Assembly (NCBI RefSeq): GCF_009908315.1
Contig: NZ_JAAATW010000002.1
Location: 682,001-746,000 of the forward strand
DNA: 64,000 nucleotides
Direction of reading: 5' to 3'
Source of the DNA: Paragemmobacter ruber
Lineage (GTDB): Bacteria > Pseudomonadota > Alphaproteobacteria > Rhodobacterales > Rhodobacteraceae
Shown here: positions 1 through 10,113 of the stretch, piece by piece
Position numbering within the stretch: the first letter of the stretch is position 1
Layout: every line of letters starts with the position of its first letter
Notes under the pieces: generated by a model
Told to the model about the DNA's origin: nothing
The model's input: the letters and a program-made list of their open reading frames with translations, nothing else
The model's database searches: none
Program-made: the position numbers and the translations under genes

Positions 1-117
1 CCATGAATGGCGCCATGTGTAGCGGTTTCCTGCGCAAGGCTGGCGCGCCCGGGCGGAAATAGCAAGGACAAGCGCGCCCCCCGCGCCGCAGACTGCCGCC
101 ACAGAGGGAGACAGGCC

Positions 118-2499
118 ATGACCAGCGCGCATCTGAAAACCATCGAACAGCGGCTCTTGTGGCTGTCGCACTGGATGATCCACCACGCCAACCACATCCG
201 CCCCAAGACGGACGCGATCAAGATCGGCGGGCATCAGGCCTCGTCAGCATCCATGGTGTCGATCATGACGGCGCTCTATTTCCACGCGCTGCGGCCCGAG
301 GATCGGGTGGCGGTCAAGCCCCATGCCGCCCCGGTCTTTCACGCCATCCAGTATCTGATGGGCAACCAGACCCGCGCGCGGATGGAAAACTTTCGCGGCC
401 TTGGCGGCGTGCAAAGCTATCCCAGCCGCACCAAGGATGTGGATGATGTGGATTTTTCCACCGGTTCGGTGGGCCTTGGTGTGGCCATCACCACCTTCGC
501 GTCGCTGGTGCAGGATTTCATTGCCGCCAAATCCTGGGGGGCGGACCTGCCCCTGGGCCGCATGGTGGCGCTGGTGGGCGATGCCGAACTGGATGAGGGC
601 AACGTCTATGAAGCCTTGCAGGAAGGCTGGAAGAACGGCCTGCGCAACTGCTGGTGGGTGATCGACTACAACCGCCAGTCGCTGGATGGGATCGTGCGCG
701 AGGGGTTGTTCGCGCGCGTCGAGAAGATCTTTGATGCCTTCGGCTGGGATGTGGTGCGAGTGAAATACGGCGCGCTCCAGCGCGCGGCCTTTGCGGAACC
801 GGGGGGTAGCGCCTTGCGCGACTGGATCGACGCCTGCCCGAACCAGGACTATGCCGCGCTCACCTTCATGGGCGGGGCGGTGTGGCGCAAGCGGTTGATG
901 GAGGATCTGGGCGATCAGGGCGCGGTCAGCGCGCTGATCGACCGGCGCAGCGATGCGGAACTGGCGGCGCTGATGGAAAACCTCGGCGGCAATTGCGTGC
1001 AGACCATGGCCGATGCCTTCGACGCCGTCACCCATGACCGCCCGACCTGTTTCCTCGCCTATACGATCAAGGGCTGGGGCACACCCATCGCGGGCCACAA
1101 GGACAATCACGGCGGGCTGATGAACCCCACCCAGTTCGCCGCATGGCAGGCGCATATGGGCGTGGCCCCCGGGCAGGAATGGGAGCCGTTCGCCACCGTC
1201 CCCGATGCGTTAGCCTTGCGGGATTTCCTGTCACGTGTTCCCTTCTTCGCGCAGGGTCCCCGCCGCCACAGCGACGCGCGCCTTCCCGTGCCGCCCATCG
1301 CGATCGACACCGACCGCGAGATATCCACCCAGGCCGCGTTTGGCCGCATCCTCGACGATCTGTCCAAGGGCGACAGCGCGCTTGCCGCGCGGATTGTGAC
1401 CACCTCGCCCGATGTGACGGGGACCACCAACCTCGGCCCCTGGGTGAACCGGCGCAAGCTGTTTGCCCGCGCGGCGCAGGCCGATGCCTTCATCGAACAT
1501 CGCATCCCGTCCACCGCGAAATGGGAATTCACGCCGGACGGCCAGCATATCGAACTGGGCATCGCCGAGATGAACCTGTTTCTGCTGCTGGGGGCCGCCG
1601 GCCTGTCGCACAGCCTGTTCGGCAAGCGGCTTTTCCCCATCGGCACGGTCTATGATCCCTTCGTCCATCGCGGATTGGATGCGCTGAACTACGCCTGCTA
1701 TCAGGATGCGCGCTTCCTCATCGTCGGCACGCCCTCGGGCGTGACACTGGCGCCGGAAGGCGGGGCGCATCAATCCATCGGCACGCCGCTGACGGGGATG
1801 AGCCAGGACGGGCTCGCGGCATTCGAGCCGGCCTTTGCCGATGAACTGGCCGTCATCATGGAATGGGCCTTTGATTATCTGCAGCGCGACGGCGACGGCG
1901 ACGCGGATGAGCGCACATGGCTGCGCGATGAAACGGGCGGATCGGTCTATCTGCGGCTGACCACCAACCCGCTGGAACAGCCGGGAAAGCGGCGCGACGA
2001 TGCCTTCCGTCAGGGGGCCATCGACGGCGCCTACTGGCTGCGCCCGCCGGGGCCGAATTGCGCGGCGGTGATCGCCTATCAGGGCGCCATCGCGCCCGAG
2101 GCGATCGCCGCGGCGGGGTTGATCGGGGAACACAGGCGCGATGTGGGCGTGCTGGCCGTCACCTCGGCCGACCGGCTGAATGCGGGCTGGACGGCGGCGC
2201 AACGCGCCCGCGCCCGGGGCCATGCCGCCGCCCGCAGCCATATCGAGACGCTGTTCGCAGGCCTGCCGCGCGATTGCCTGATCGTGACCGCGATCGACGG
2301 CCATCCCGCGACGCTGGCCTGGCTCGGGTCTGTCGCGGGGCATCGGACGGTGGCGCATGGGGTGGAACATTTCGGCCAGACCGGCACGATCGGCGATCTC
2401 TATCGCCATTTCGGGCTGGACCGCCGATCGCTCGCGCAATCGGTGCTGCGGCTGTCGCCGGGCGATCGCGCCGCGCGGTCCGGGCAGATGACAGACTGA
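118..2499 (+). CDS. AceE/transketolase-like thiamine-diphosphate enzyme
   Basis: A 793-residue protein of the thiamine-diphosphate transketolase superfamily, closest in appearance to homodimeric pyruvate dehydrogenase E1 (AceE). It shows the cofactor-binding stretch GDAELDEGN followed by WWVIDYNRQSLDG, and a pyrimidine-domain region around ELGIAEMNLFLLLGAAGLS. The C-terminal third resembles the transketolase C-terminal domain. The frame is open from base 7, but the ATG at 118 follows AGAGGGAG at good spacing and fits the family N-terminus. It is shorter than E. coli AceE (about 887 residues), and no E2 or E3 gene is adjacent. A 2-oxoacid decarboxylating or transketolase-type reaction is likely; the exact substrate is not shown. 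Confidence 0.75.
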   Translation: MTSAHLKTIEQRLLWLSHWMIHHANHIRPKTDAIKIGGHQASSASMVSIMTALYFHALRPEDRVAVKPHAAPVFHAIQYLMGNQTRARMENFRGLGGVQSYPSRTKDVDDVDFSTGSVGLGVAITTFASLVQDFIAAKSWGADLPLGRMVALVGDAELDEGNVYEALQEGWKNGLRNCWWVIDYNRQSLDGIVREGLFARVEKIFDAFGWDVVRVKYGALQRAAFAEPGGSALRDWIDACPNQDYAALTFMGGAVWRKRLMEDLGDQGAVSALIDRRSDAELAALMENLGGNCVQTMADAFDAVTHDRPTCFLAYTIKGWGTPIAGHKDNHGGLMNPTQFAAWQAHMGVAPGQEWEPFATVPDALALRDFLSRVPFFAQGPRRHSDARLPVPPIAIDTDREISTQAAFGRILDDLSKGDSALAARIVTTSPDVTGTTNLGPWVNRRKLFARAAQADAFIEHRIPSTAKWEFTPDGQHIELGIAEMNLFLLLGAAGLSHSLFGKRLFPIGTVYDPFVHRGLDALNYACYQDARFLIVGTPSGVTLAPEGGAHQSIGTPLTGMSQDGLAAFEPAFADELAVIMEWAFDYLQRDGDGDADERTWLRDETGGSVYLRLTTNPLEQPGKRRDDAFRQGAIDGAYWLRPPGPNCAAVIAYQGAIAPEAIAAAGLIGEHRRDVGVLAVTSADRLNAGWTAAQRARARGHAAARSHIETLFAGLPRDCLIVTAIDGHPATLAWLGSVAGHRTVAHGVEHFGQTGTIGDLYRHFGLDRRSLAQSVLRLSPGDRAARSGQMTD

Positions 2500-2505
2500 A
2501 GCGGG

Positions 2506-2530
2506 GCGGGGGGGCATCCCGCCCCCCCGC
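2506..2530. terminator. Bidirectional terminator hairpin
   Basis: A perfect 10-bp stem (GCGGGGGGGC / GCCCCCCCGC) with the loop ATCCC lies between the convergent genes ending at 2499 and 2555. There is no clear T-tract on the + side. It probably serves both transcripts. Confidence 0.6.
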
Positions 2531-2554
2531 ACCCCCCCCCCGCTCCCCATCCTG

Positions 2555-3931
2555 TTACGCCTTGGTATGGAAATGATGGATCGCCGCCACCGCGCAGGAC
2601 GCCAGCCGCGACATTGCGCTGTCGGCGCGTGAATTCAGGATCACCGGCACCTTTGCCCCCAGCACCAGCCCCGCCCCTTCGGCATGGCTGACAAAGGCCA
2701 GCTGCTTGGCCAGCATGTTGCCCGCATCTATCCCCGGCACGACAAGGATATTCGCCCGCCCCGCCACCTTGCCCGTCAGGCCCTTAGTCCGAGCGGCGGC
2801 GATGTCGATGGCATTGTCCATCGCCAGCGGCCCCTCCACCAACCCGCCCCGGATCTGCCCCCGCTCGGCCATCTTGGACAGAAGCGCCGCGTCGATGGAC
2901 GACTGGATGGCGGGGTTCACCGTCTCTACCGCCGAGAGCACGCCCACCCGCGCCTCCATCCCAAGCGACAGCGCAAGGTCAATGGCATTCTGGCAAATGT
3001 CCATCTTGGTGGCGAGGTCGGGCGCGATGTTGATCGCGGCATCGGTCACCATCACCGGCTCGGGCAGGCCCGGCACATCCATCACGAAGACATGGGTCAG
3101 CCGCCGCCCGATGCGCAGGCCTTGCGCGCGATCCACCATCGGGCGGAGCAGGGCATCGGTGTGCAGATGCCCTTTCATCACTGCTGCCGCCCGCCCTTCA
3201 TGCACCAGCGCGCAGGCGCGCGCCGCCGCCGCCTCGTCGCCCGCCACATCCACGATCTCGATCCCCGTCAGGTCCGCCTGCAAGGCCGCCGCCGCCGCGA
3301 TGATGGCCTTGGCATCCCCCACGAGGATCGGCGTGATCAGGCTTTCCCGATGCGCCCGCAGCGCGCCGTCCAGTGCGGCGGCCTCGTCCGGGCAGACCAC
3401 GGCCGTGGGCAGGGCGGGCAGGGGGCGCGCCCGCGCCAGCAGTGCCTCGAAATGCCGGTGCCGCTGCACGATCAGCCCCGGCACCTCTACCCCCTCCTGC
3501 TCGATCTTAGTTGCCGGGGCCTGCACCAGCGCCTCGCCAGTCAGGATCGGCGCGCCATCCGCCGCGTGGCGGATATCCGTGGCCAGACGCACCAGCCCGC
3601 CGGGCTGCTTTTCCAGCACCTCGACACGGCAGATCACCTCGTCGCCCGCATGGGCGCGGGCATGGAAATCCAGCACCTGCCTGCGGTAGAGCGTTCCCGC
3701 CCCCGGCAGCCGCATCCCCAGCACCGCCGAGACGAGCGAGGCCACGAACATCCCCGGCGCCACACGCTCCATCTTGCCATCGCCATCCAGATCGCTGTCG
3801 GTCAGGTGCATGGGGTTGTGATTGCCCGAGGCCGCGGCAAAGACATACAGATCATCCGCCGTGATCAGGCGGCGCAATTCGGCCACCTCGCCGACGGCGA
3901 TCTCGTCAAAGGGGCGGTTCACAAGGTGCAT
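2555..3931 (-). CDS. Bifunctional enoyl-CoA hydratase (MaoC) / phosphate acetyltransferase
   Basis: A 458-residue fusion. The first 140 or so residues form a MaoC-type hot-dog domain (FAAASGNHNPMHLTDSDLD carries the hydratase-like motif). The remainder is a phosphate acetyl/butyryltransferase domain with the family stretches PVMVTDAAINIAPDL and GVLSAVETVNP. Such fusions are commonly annotated as bifunctional enoyl-CoA hydratase/phosphate acetyltransferase, interconverting acyl-CoA and acyl-phosphate in the cytosol. Acetate kinase, the usual partner, is not adjacent. The ATG at 3931 is taken as the start; a GTG three codons later is possible. It converges on the thiamine-diphosphate enzyme gene. 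Confidence 0.85.
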   Translation of the reverse strand: MHLVNRPFDEIAVGEVAELRRLITADDLYVFAAASGNHNPMHLTDSDLDGDGKMERVAPGMFVASLVSAVLGMRLPGAGTLYRRQVLDFHARAHAGDEVICRVEVLEKQPGGLVRLATDIRHAADGAPILTGEALVQAPATKIEQEGVEVPGLIVQRHRHFEALLARARPLPALPTAVVCPDEAAALDGALRAHRESLITPILVGDAKAIIAAAAALQADLTGIEIVDVAGDEAAAARACALVHEGRAAAVMKGHLHTDALLRPMVDRAQGLRIGRRLTHVFVMDVPGLPEPVMVTDAAINIAPDLATKMDICQNAIDLALSLGMEARVGVLSAVETVNPAIQSSIDAALLSKMAERGQIRGGLVEGPLAMDNAIDIAAARTKGLTGKVAGRANILVVPGIDAGNMLAKQLAFVSHAEGAGLVLGAKVPVILNSRADSAMSRLASCAVAAIHHFHTKA

Positions 3932-4526
3932 GGCGCGCTGTGGCCTCTGTCAGGGGGCAAGGCGGTCCTGCCGCCTGCCACTGATACTACAGACCGGACC
4001 GGGCCGCTGCATACCACCTTCCCGCTGCAGGCCAGCCGTGACGGGTGAGGCCGCCCCCCCGGGGCAGGGGGGCGGCCTCGGGTTGGCCGTCAGGGGGACA
4101 GTCGGCCAATCTCGGGTATGTCAGGCGGGCGCGGGCCTTTCACGAATCGGCACGCGGACGCAGGACAAAGCCACCTTGGAAACCGCTGCGCCGTCGCCTG
4201 CATCAGCGCGGAGGGAATGGTCAGGCAGGGCGGTTCTCCTTTGCAGCGGGGAAAAAGCAGAGGGCAGGGGAATGGCATTGGTGCGGGCGGCGGGCGGTGG
4301 CGGCAAGGCAGGGACAGGTGAGGGCAGGGGTAGGTGAGGGCAGGTTTGGGCGCGTCCGATTGCGCCATGGCAGGGGATCACCCTCAGGCAACATCGCGGT
4401 GACGGGCAGATCGCGGCCTGATGATCCTTTTGTGACAGGCGCCGCCGCCCCCGCTTCACAACCGCGCGGCGAATACCTCTGCCCCCGCACAATCGTCTGC
4501 ATCATTCGTGACAGGCTGGAAACGGG
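3932..4526. other. Gene-free region upstream of the Pho box
   Basis: About 600 bases with no convincing coding frame. It holds a strong hairpin (4047-4079) and two 13-base direct repeats AGGTGAGGGCAGG at 4316 and 4332. It also holds a lone GTGACAG (4509-4515), which is the reverse complement of a Pho-box half. Short open frames here lack ribosome sites and recognisable sequence. Confidence 0.6.
4047..4079. terminator. Strong hairpin with no obvious upstream gene
   Basis: A perfect 13-bp stem (GAGGCCGCCCCCC / GGGGGGCGGCCTC) with a 7-base loop. It lies over 100 bases upstream of the start of the minus-strand MaoC-Pta gene and about 550 bases before pstS, so it does not end a visible gene. It could end a small RNA or insulate the Pho promoter. 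Confidence 0.4.
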
Positions 4527-4560
4527 TGTTACACAACTGTCATACTTTCTTTGCATAGTC
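4527..4560 (+). promoter_or_regulatory. Pho box and -10 element for pstS
   Basis: GTGTTAC (4527-4533) and CTGTCAT (4538-4544) are separated by 4 bases, which is the 11-base direct-repeat layout of a PhoB box (consensus CTGTCAT-N4-CTGTCAC). A further partial unit TCGTCAC lies in phase at 4560. CATAGT (4555-4560) sits 10 bases after the box, the usual place for a -10 element in PhoB-activated promoters. PhoB itself is encoded downstream at 10114. Confidence 0.7.
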
Positions 4561-4633
4561 GTCACGCAGCGAGACTAGGACCGTTCACGAGCGGCGCCCA
4601 GACGGGGGGCCGTGGTCCCTGATGGAGATGCAG

Positions 4634-5671
4634 ATGACCCTTATCAAACTCACCCTCTCGACCGTGGCGGTGCTGGCCGGCACCACCGGTCTGGCCCTGG
4701 CCCGCGATCAGGTGCAGATCACCGGCTCGTCCACCGTGCTGCCCTATGCCACCATCGTCGCCGAAGCCTTCGGCGAAAACTTCGACTTCCCGACCCCCGT
4801 CGTGGAAGGTGGCGGTTCGGGCGCCGGCCGCGCCAAGATGTGTGAAGGCGTGGGCGAGAACACCGTGGACATCGCCAACTCTTCCTCGCGCATCAGCCAG
4901 AAAGACCTCGATACCTGCGCCGCCAACGGCGTGACCGAGGTGATGGAAGTGCGCATCGGCTATGACGGCATCGTGTTCGCCTCTGACGTGGCCGGTCCGG
5001 CCTTCGCCTTCACCCCCGCCGACATCTACAACGCGCTGGCCGAGCAGGTCGTGAAGGATGGCGCGCTGGTCGCCAACCCGCACGCCCAGTGGTCGGAATT
5101 CAATCCGAACCTGCCCGCGCAGGACATTCTGGTCCTGTCGCCCGGCACGAAGCACGGCACGCGCGAAGTCTATGAGGACAAGGTCCTCCTCGTGGGCTGC
5201 GAAGAAACCGGTGCCATGGCCGCCTTCATGGCCGCCGGCATGGACGAGGACGGCGCCGAAGAGGCCTGCCTGAAGCTGCGCACCGATGGCCGCAACGTCG
5301 ATATCGACGGCGACTACACCGAAACGCTGGCCCGTCTGGATGCCGACAAGAACGCCATCGGCGTGTTCGGCCTGTCCTTCTACCAGAACAACACCGATAA
5401 GCTGCAGGTCGCGACCATGGGCGGCGTCACCCCGTCGACCGAGTCGATCGCCTCGGGCGAATACCCGGTGTCGCGCCCGCTCTACTTCTACGTGAAGCTG
5501 GCGCATATGGACGTCATCCCCGGCCTGAAGGAATACGTCGAATTCTTCGTGTCCGACGATATGGCCGGCCCGAACGGCCCGCTCGCCCAGTACGGCTTGG
5601 TGTCCGATCCGGAACTGGCCGCGACGCAGGCGATGGTTGCTGCGCGCACCCCGATGGGTCCGCTGGAATAA
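4634..5671 (+). CDS. pstS: Phosphate ABC transporter, periplasmic phosphate-binding protein
   Basis: Binds inorganic phosphate in the periplasm and delivers it to PstCAB. The 345-residue product begins with a signal peptide of about 23 residues ending ALA. ITGSSTVLPYA (residues 29-39) and EGGGSGAGR (58-66) are the phosphate-binding loops of the PstS family. The frame also has an ATG at 4622, but the ATG at 4634 has GGAG (4624-4627) at ideal distance and starts directly on the signal peptide. It is first in a pstSCAB-phoU-phoB operon behind a Pho box and is followed by a hairpin before pstC. Confidence 0.93.
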   Translation: MTLIKLTLSTVAVLAGTTGLALARDQVQITGSSTVLPYATIVAEAFGENFDFPTPVVEGGGSGAGRAKMCEGVGENTVDIANSSSRISQKDLDTCAANGVTEVMEVRIGYDGIVFASDVAGPAFAFTPADIYNALAEQVVKDGALVANPHAQWSEFNPNLPAQDILVLSPGTKHGTREVYEDKVLLVGCEETGAMAAFMAAGMDEDGAEEACLKLRTDGRNVDIDGDYTETLARLDADKNAIGVFGLSFYQNNTDKLQVATMGGVTPSTESIASGEYPVSRPLYFYVKLAHMDVIPGLKEYVEFFVSDDMAGPNGPLAQYGLVSDPELAATQAMVAARTPMGPLE

Positions 5672-5680
5672 GCTCTCCGG

Positions 5681-5709
5681 GGCAGGGCGGCGCGCGGCGC
5701 CGCCCTGCC
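5681..5709 (+). terminator. Intra-operon hairpin after pstS
   Basis: A perfect 13-bp stem GGCAGGGCGGCGC / GCGCCGCCCTGCC with loop GCG, then TTTCCCCTCTT. It begins 10 bases after the pstS stop and before pstC, so it probably reduces or processes read-through and raises PstS relative to the permeases. Confidence 0.75.
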
Positions 5710-5737
5710 TTTCCCCTCTTGCCGGTTGGATCACCCC

Positions 5738-7198
5738 ATGTCGGTTTTCATGCTGCTCGCCCTCGTGGCGGTCTTCTCTGTCGCCGGTTACATCCTCTGC
5801 CGCCAGCGCGCGCTCAAGGGCGCTGCCGCCACCGGGCAGAAACTTCATTCCCTTCCCAATTACTACGGCTGGTACGGCTTCGTGATGGCCTCGGTCCCGG
5901 CGCTTCTGGTGCTGGCCGTGTGGCTGATCGCCCAGCCCCTCGTGATCGAACGGCAACTGAGCGGCTTCTTCCCGCCCGAGATGATCGAGGATGACGCCGC
6001 CCGCACGCTGCTTTTCGATGATGTGCGCCGTGTCGCCGCCGGGCTGGATGTCGCGGTCGCCCAAGGGGCGCTGACCGAAGATCAGGCCGCCAACATCCGC
6101 ACCGAATTCGGCTCCATCCGCGACCGTCTGGCCACCGTGGGCGTGGCGCTGGGGGCCGAGGTGACGCCGCCCGTGCTGCAAGCCGCGCAGGACTATCGCG
6201 AGATGTCGCATATCGGCGCGCTCGGGCGCAGCATCCTGACCGTCCTTCTGTCGCTGGGCGGCCTTGCGCTGGCCATCCGCGTGACTAAGCCCGCCTTCCG
6301 CGCCCGCAACCGGGTGGAACAGGTGGTGCTGGCCCTGCTGATCCTGTCCTCGACCATCGCCATCCTCACCACCGTGGGGATCGTGCTGTCGATGCTGTCG
6401 GAATCGCTGCGCTTCTTCACGATGTATCCGGCGGCGGATTTCTTCTTCAACCTGACGTGGTCGCCCAATTTCCGGGGCAATTCCGAACTGGGCCTGCTGC
6501 CGCTTCTGTGGGGCACGCTCTACATCAGCTTTGTATCGATGCTGGTGGCCGTCCCCATAGGCCTTTTCGCGGCGATCTATCTGGCCGAATATGCCTCGCC
6601 CCGCTTCCGCGCCATCGTGAAGCCGCTGATCGAGGTGATTGCCGGCATCCCCACAGTGGTCTTCGGCCTGTTTGCCCTTGTCACCGTTGGCCCCTTCCTG
6701 CGCGACTACTTTGCCGAACCGCTGGGCCTGGGCAATTCCGGCTCTTCGGTGATGACGGCCGGCATCGTGATCGGGATCCTGAACATCCCCTTCATCTCGT
6801 CGCTGGCCGATGACATCATCAACGCCGTGCCGCAATCTATGCGCGACGGCTCGCTCGGGCTTGGCGCCACGAAATCGGAAACGGTCCGCAAGGTGGTGCT
6901 GCCCGCCGCGCTGCCCGGCATCATGGGCGCCGTGCTGATGGCCGCCAGCCGCGCCATCGGCGAGACGATGATCGTGACGATGGGGGCAGGGGCCGCGGCC
7001 AAGCTCGACCTCAACCCGTTCGAGGCGATGACGACGATCACCGTCAAGATCGTCAGCCAGTTGACGGGGGATACCGAATTCAACTCGCCTGAAACGCTCG
7101 TTGCCTTCGCGCTGGGCATGTCCCTCTTCGTGATCACGCTGGGGCTGAACATTCTCGCCCTGATGATCGTGCGCAAATACCGGGAGCAATACGAATGA
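5738..7198 (+). CDS. pstC: Phosphate ABC transporter permease PstC
   Basis: Inner-membrane permease of the PstSCAB phosphate importer, 486 residues. An N-terminal membrane segment is followed by a long non-membrane stretch (about residues 80-150) with more hydrophobic segments, then the core permease domain (about 250-480). The cytoplasmic coupling loop is AVPQSMRDGSLGLGATKSET. It is much longer than E. coli PstC (319 residues); long PstC forms are usual in alphaproteobacteria. The ATG at 5738 is preferred over the in-frame TTG at 5726. It overlaps pstA by 4 bases (ATGA). Confidence 0.9.
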   Translation: MSVFMLLALVAVFSVAGYILCRQRALKGAAATGQKLHSLPNYYGWYGFVMASVPALLVLAVWLIAQPLVIERQLSGFFPPEMIEDDAARTLLFDDVRRVAAGLDVAVAQGALTEDQAANIRTEFGSIRDRLATVGVALGAEVTPPVLQAAQDYREMSHIGALGRSILTVLLSLGGLALAIRVTKPAFRARNRVEQVVLALLILSSTIAILTTVGIVLSMLSESLRFFTMYPAADFFFNLTWSPNFRGNSELGLLPLLWGTLYISFVSMLVAVPIGLFAAIYLAEYASPRFRAIVKPLIEVIAGIPTVVFGLFALVTVGPFLRDYFAEPLGLGNSGSSVMTAGIVIGILNIPFISSLADDIINAVPQSMRDGSLGLGATKSETVRKVVLPAALPGIMGAVLMAASRAIGETMIVTMGAGAAAKLDLNPFEAMTTITVKIVSQLTGDTEFNSPETLVAFALGMSLFVITLGLNILALMIVRKYREQYE

Positions 7199-8559
7199 GC
7201 GACGCCACCGCCGCATCCCCGATCCCCACCGCGCATCCGCGGGGCAAATCCTCGCTGTTCGAACAGGATGCGCTGACCCGCCGCCGCAACGCCGCCGAGA
7301 CGCGCTTCCGTCTCTATGGGCTGACGGCCATCGTGGTCAGCCTCGTCGTGCTGGCGATCATGCTGTTCACCATCTTCCGCGACGGGACCTCCGCCTTCCG
7401 GCAGGCCTCGCTCAGCTTTCCGATAACGCTGGATGCCGCGATCCTCGATCCCAATGGCAACCGCGCGCCCGAAGACCTCGCCAAGGTCACGACCATTGGC
7501 TACGGCAACCTGATCGGCCAGCAATTCGCCAACTTCCTTGCCGCCGAAGGCATCGCCGTGGAAGGCATCACCGACCGCGATATCTCGGGGATGGTGTCGC
7601 GCGATGCGCCGGGCCGCCTGCGCGACATGGTGCTGGCCAACCCCGCGCTGATCGGCCAGACCATCGACTTCACCGCCTATGCCACGGGCCGGATCGACGG
7701 CTATCTCAAGGGCCGGGTGACGATGGAAACCGCCCAGCTCGATTCCAACGTCTCGGTGGAACAGCTGCAACTTGCCGATCTCCTTGTCGAACGCGGGATC
7801 CTGTCGGTCGCCTTCAACTCGGGCTTCCTGACCAATCCCGATGCGTCGGACCAGCGGCCGGAATCGTCGGGCCTTGGCGTGGCGATCATCGGGTCGCTTT
7901 ACATGATGGTGCTGGTCCTGATCTTCACCCTGCCGGTCGGTGTCGCCGCCTCGATCTATCTTGAGGAATTCGCCCCGAAGAACCGCCTGACGGACCTGAT
8001 CGAGGTGAACATCTCCAACCTCGCCGCCGTGCCTTCGATCGTGTTCGGCATCCTCGGCCTTGCGATCTTCATCAACTTCGCGGGCCTGCCGCAATCTTCC
8101 TCGCTGGTGGGGGCGCTGGTGATCTCGCTGATGACGCTGCCCACCATCATCATCGCCACCCGCGCGGCGATCCGCGCGGTGCCGCCGTCGATCCGCGATG
8201 CGGCGCTGGGCGTGGGCGCGTCCAAGATGCAGACGGTGTTCCACCATGTGCTGCCCCTCGCCATGCCCGGCATCCTGACGGGCACCATCCTTGGCCTGGC
8301 CACGGCGCTGGGCGAAACCGCGCCGCTGCTGCTGATCGGGATGGTGGCCTTCGTGACGAACTACCCTGCTGGGCCGCTGGAAGGCGGCGTCCTGGACCCT
8401 GCCACCGCGCTGCCGGTGCAGGTCTATTCCTGGGCCTCGCGCTCGGACCCGGCCTTCATCGAACGGTCCTCGGGCGCGATCATCGTGCTGCTCGGGTTCC
8501 TCGTGATCATGAATGTCGCAGCGATCCTGCTGCGGCGCCGCTTTGAACGCCGCTGGTGA
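7195..8559 (+). CDS. pstA: Phosphate ABC transporter permease PstA
   Basis: Second permease of the phosphate importer, 454 residues and longer than E. coli PstA. One membrane segment near residues 42-62 is followed by a periplasmic insert of roughly 150 residues, then the core permease domain. The coupling loop reads AVPPSIRDAALGVGASKMQT. It is translationally coupled to pstC by an ATGA overlap and sits 9 bases before pstB. Confidence 0.9.
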   Translation: MSDATAASPIPTAHPRGKSSLFEQDALTRRRNAAETRFRLYGLTAIVVSLVVLAIMLFTIFRDGTSAFRQASLSFPITLDAAILDPNGNRAPEDLAKVTTIGYGNLIGQQFANFLAAEGIAVEGITDRDISGMVSRDAPGRLRDMVLANPALIGQTIDFTAYATGRIDGYLKGRVTMETAQLDSNVSVEQLQLADLLVERGILSVAFNSGFLTNPDASDQRPESSGLGVAIIGSLYMMVLVLIFTLPVGVAASIYLEEFAPKNRLTDLIEVNISNLAAVPSIVFGILGLAIFINFAGLPQSSSLVGALVISLMTLPTIIIATRAAIRAVPPSIRDAALGVGASKMQTVFHHVLPLAMPGILTGTILGLATALGETAPLLLIGMVAFVTNYPAGPLEGGVLDPATALPVQVYSWASRSDPAFIERSSGAIIVLLGFLVIMNVAAILLRRRFERRW

Positions 8560-8568
8560 TAAGGTGCT

Positions 8569-9369
<801 letters not shown>

Positions 9370-9382
9370 GAAGGGAAAGACC

Positions 9383-10099
9383 ATGAAGGAACCCCATATC
9401 CTGTCGGCCTTCGACCGCGATCTCGAAGCGGTGCAGGCGCATGTGCTGCGCATGGGCGGTCTGGTGGAACAGGCCCTGCTCGACGCGGCCGAAGCTCTGG
9501 AAACCCGCGACGAGGCATTGGCCCAGAAGGTGCAGGCGGGCGACAAGGCCATCGACGCGCTGGAAGAGCAGATCAACGAGGAATGTGCCCGCCTTCTGGC
9601 CCTGCGTGCCCCGGCGGCGGGGGATCTGCGCACCGTGCTTTCGGTCATGCGCATCGCCGCCGCGCTGGAACGGTCGGGCGACTATGCCAAGAACCTGGCC
9701 AAGCGCTCGCTCGTCCTGTCGAACATGAGCCCGCTGGGCGGCACCTCGTCTTCGATCCTGCGGATGGCGCGCACCGTGGTGCTGCGCCTGAAAGAGGCGC
9801 TGGATGCCTATATCGCCCATGATGTGGCCGTGGCGCAGGATGTGCGTCTGCGCGACAAAGAGGTGGACCAGATGTACAACTCGCTCTTCCGCGAGTTGTT
9901 GACCCACATGATGGAAGATCCGCGCAATATCGGCGCCGCGATGCACCTGCATTTCATCGCCAAGAACATCGAACGCGTCGGCGATCATGCCACGTCGATC
10001 GCCGAACAGGTTATCTACCTGTCCACCGGCGACATGCCCGCCGACGAACGGCCCAAGGCCGAACTGATCAGCGGCACCGACACGGCGGCGGGTCGCTGA
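9383..10099 (+). CDS. phoU: Phosphate transport regulator PhoU
   Basis: PhoU dampens Pst activity and links the transporter to the PhoR/PhoB two-component system. The 238-residue product has the two-repeat helical PhoU layout: an AFDRDLEAVQAHVLRMGGLVE-like start, then ERSGDYAKNLAKR and ERVGDHATSIAEQ as paired metal-binding repeat motifs. The ATG at 9383 follows AAGGGAAAG; the longer open frame from 9293 overlaps pstB and is not used. It lies between pstB and phoB in one operon. Confidence 0.93.
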   Translation: MKEPHILSAFDRDLEAVQAHVLRMGGLVEQALLDAAEALETRDEALAQKVQAGDKAIDALEEQINEECARLLALRAPAAGDLRTVLSVMRIAAALERSGDYAKNLAKRSLVLSNMSPLGGTSSSILRMARTVVLRLKEALDAYIAHDVAVAQDVRLRDKEVDQMYNSLFRELLTHMMEDPRNIGAAMHLHFIAKNIERVGDHATSIAEQVIYLSTGDMPADERPKAELISGTDTAAGR

Positions 10100-10113
10100 A
10101 CATGGAGCGTGCG

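Noticed and set aside
2684-4048. Plus-strand open frame of 454 codons opposite the MaoC-Pta gene
   Set aside because: Shadow; His/Arg/Gln-rich with no ribosome site or domain.
4316-4344. Two 13-base repeats AGGTGAGGGCAGG taken as a regulatory array
   Set aside because: Only two copies in a purine-biased low-complexity stretch; noted but not called a functional site.
4562-7216. Long minus-strand open frame (884 codons) over pstS and pstC
   Set aside because: A shadow of high-GC coding DNA: composition is His/Gly/Arg-rich without domains, and it lies fully opposite clear pst genes.
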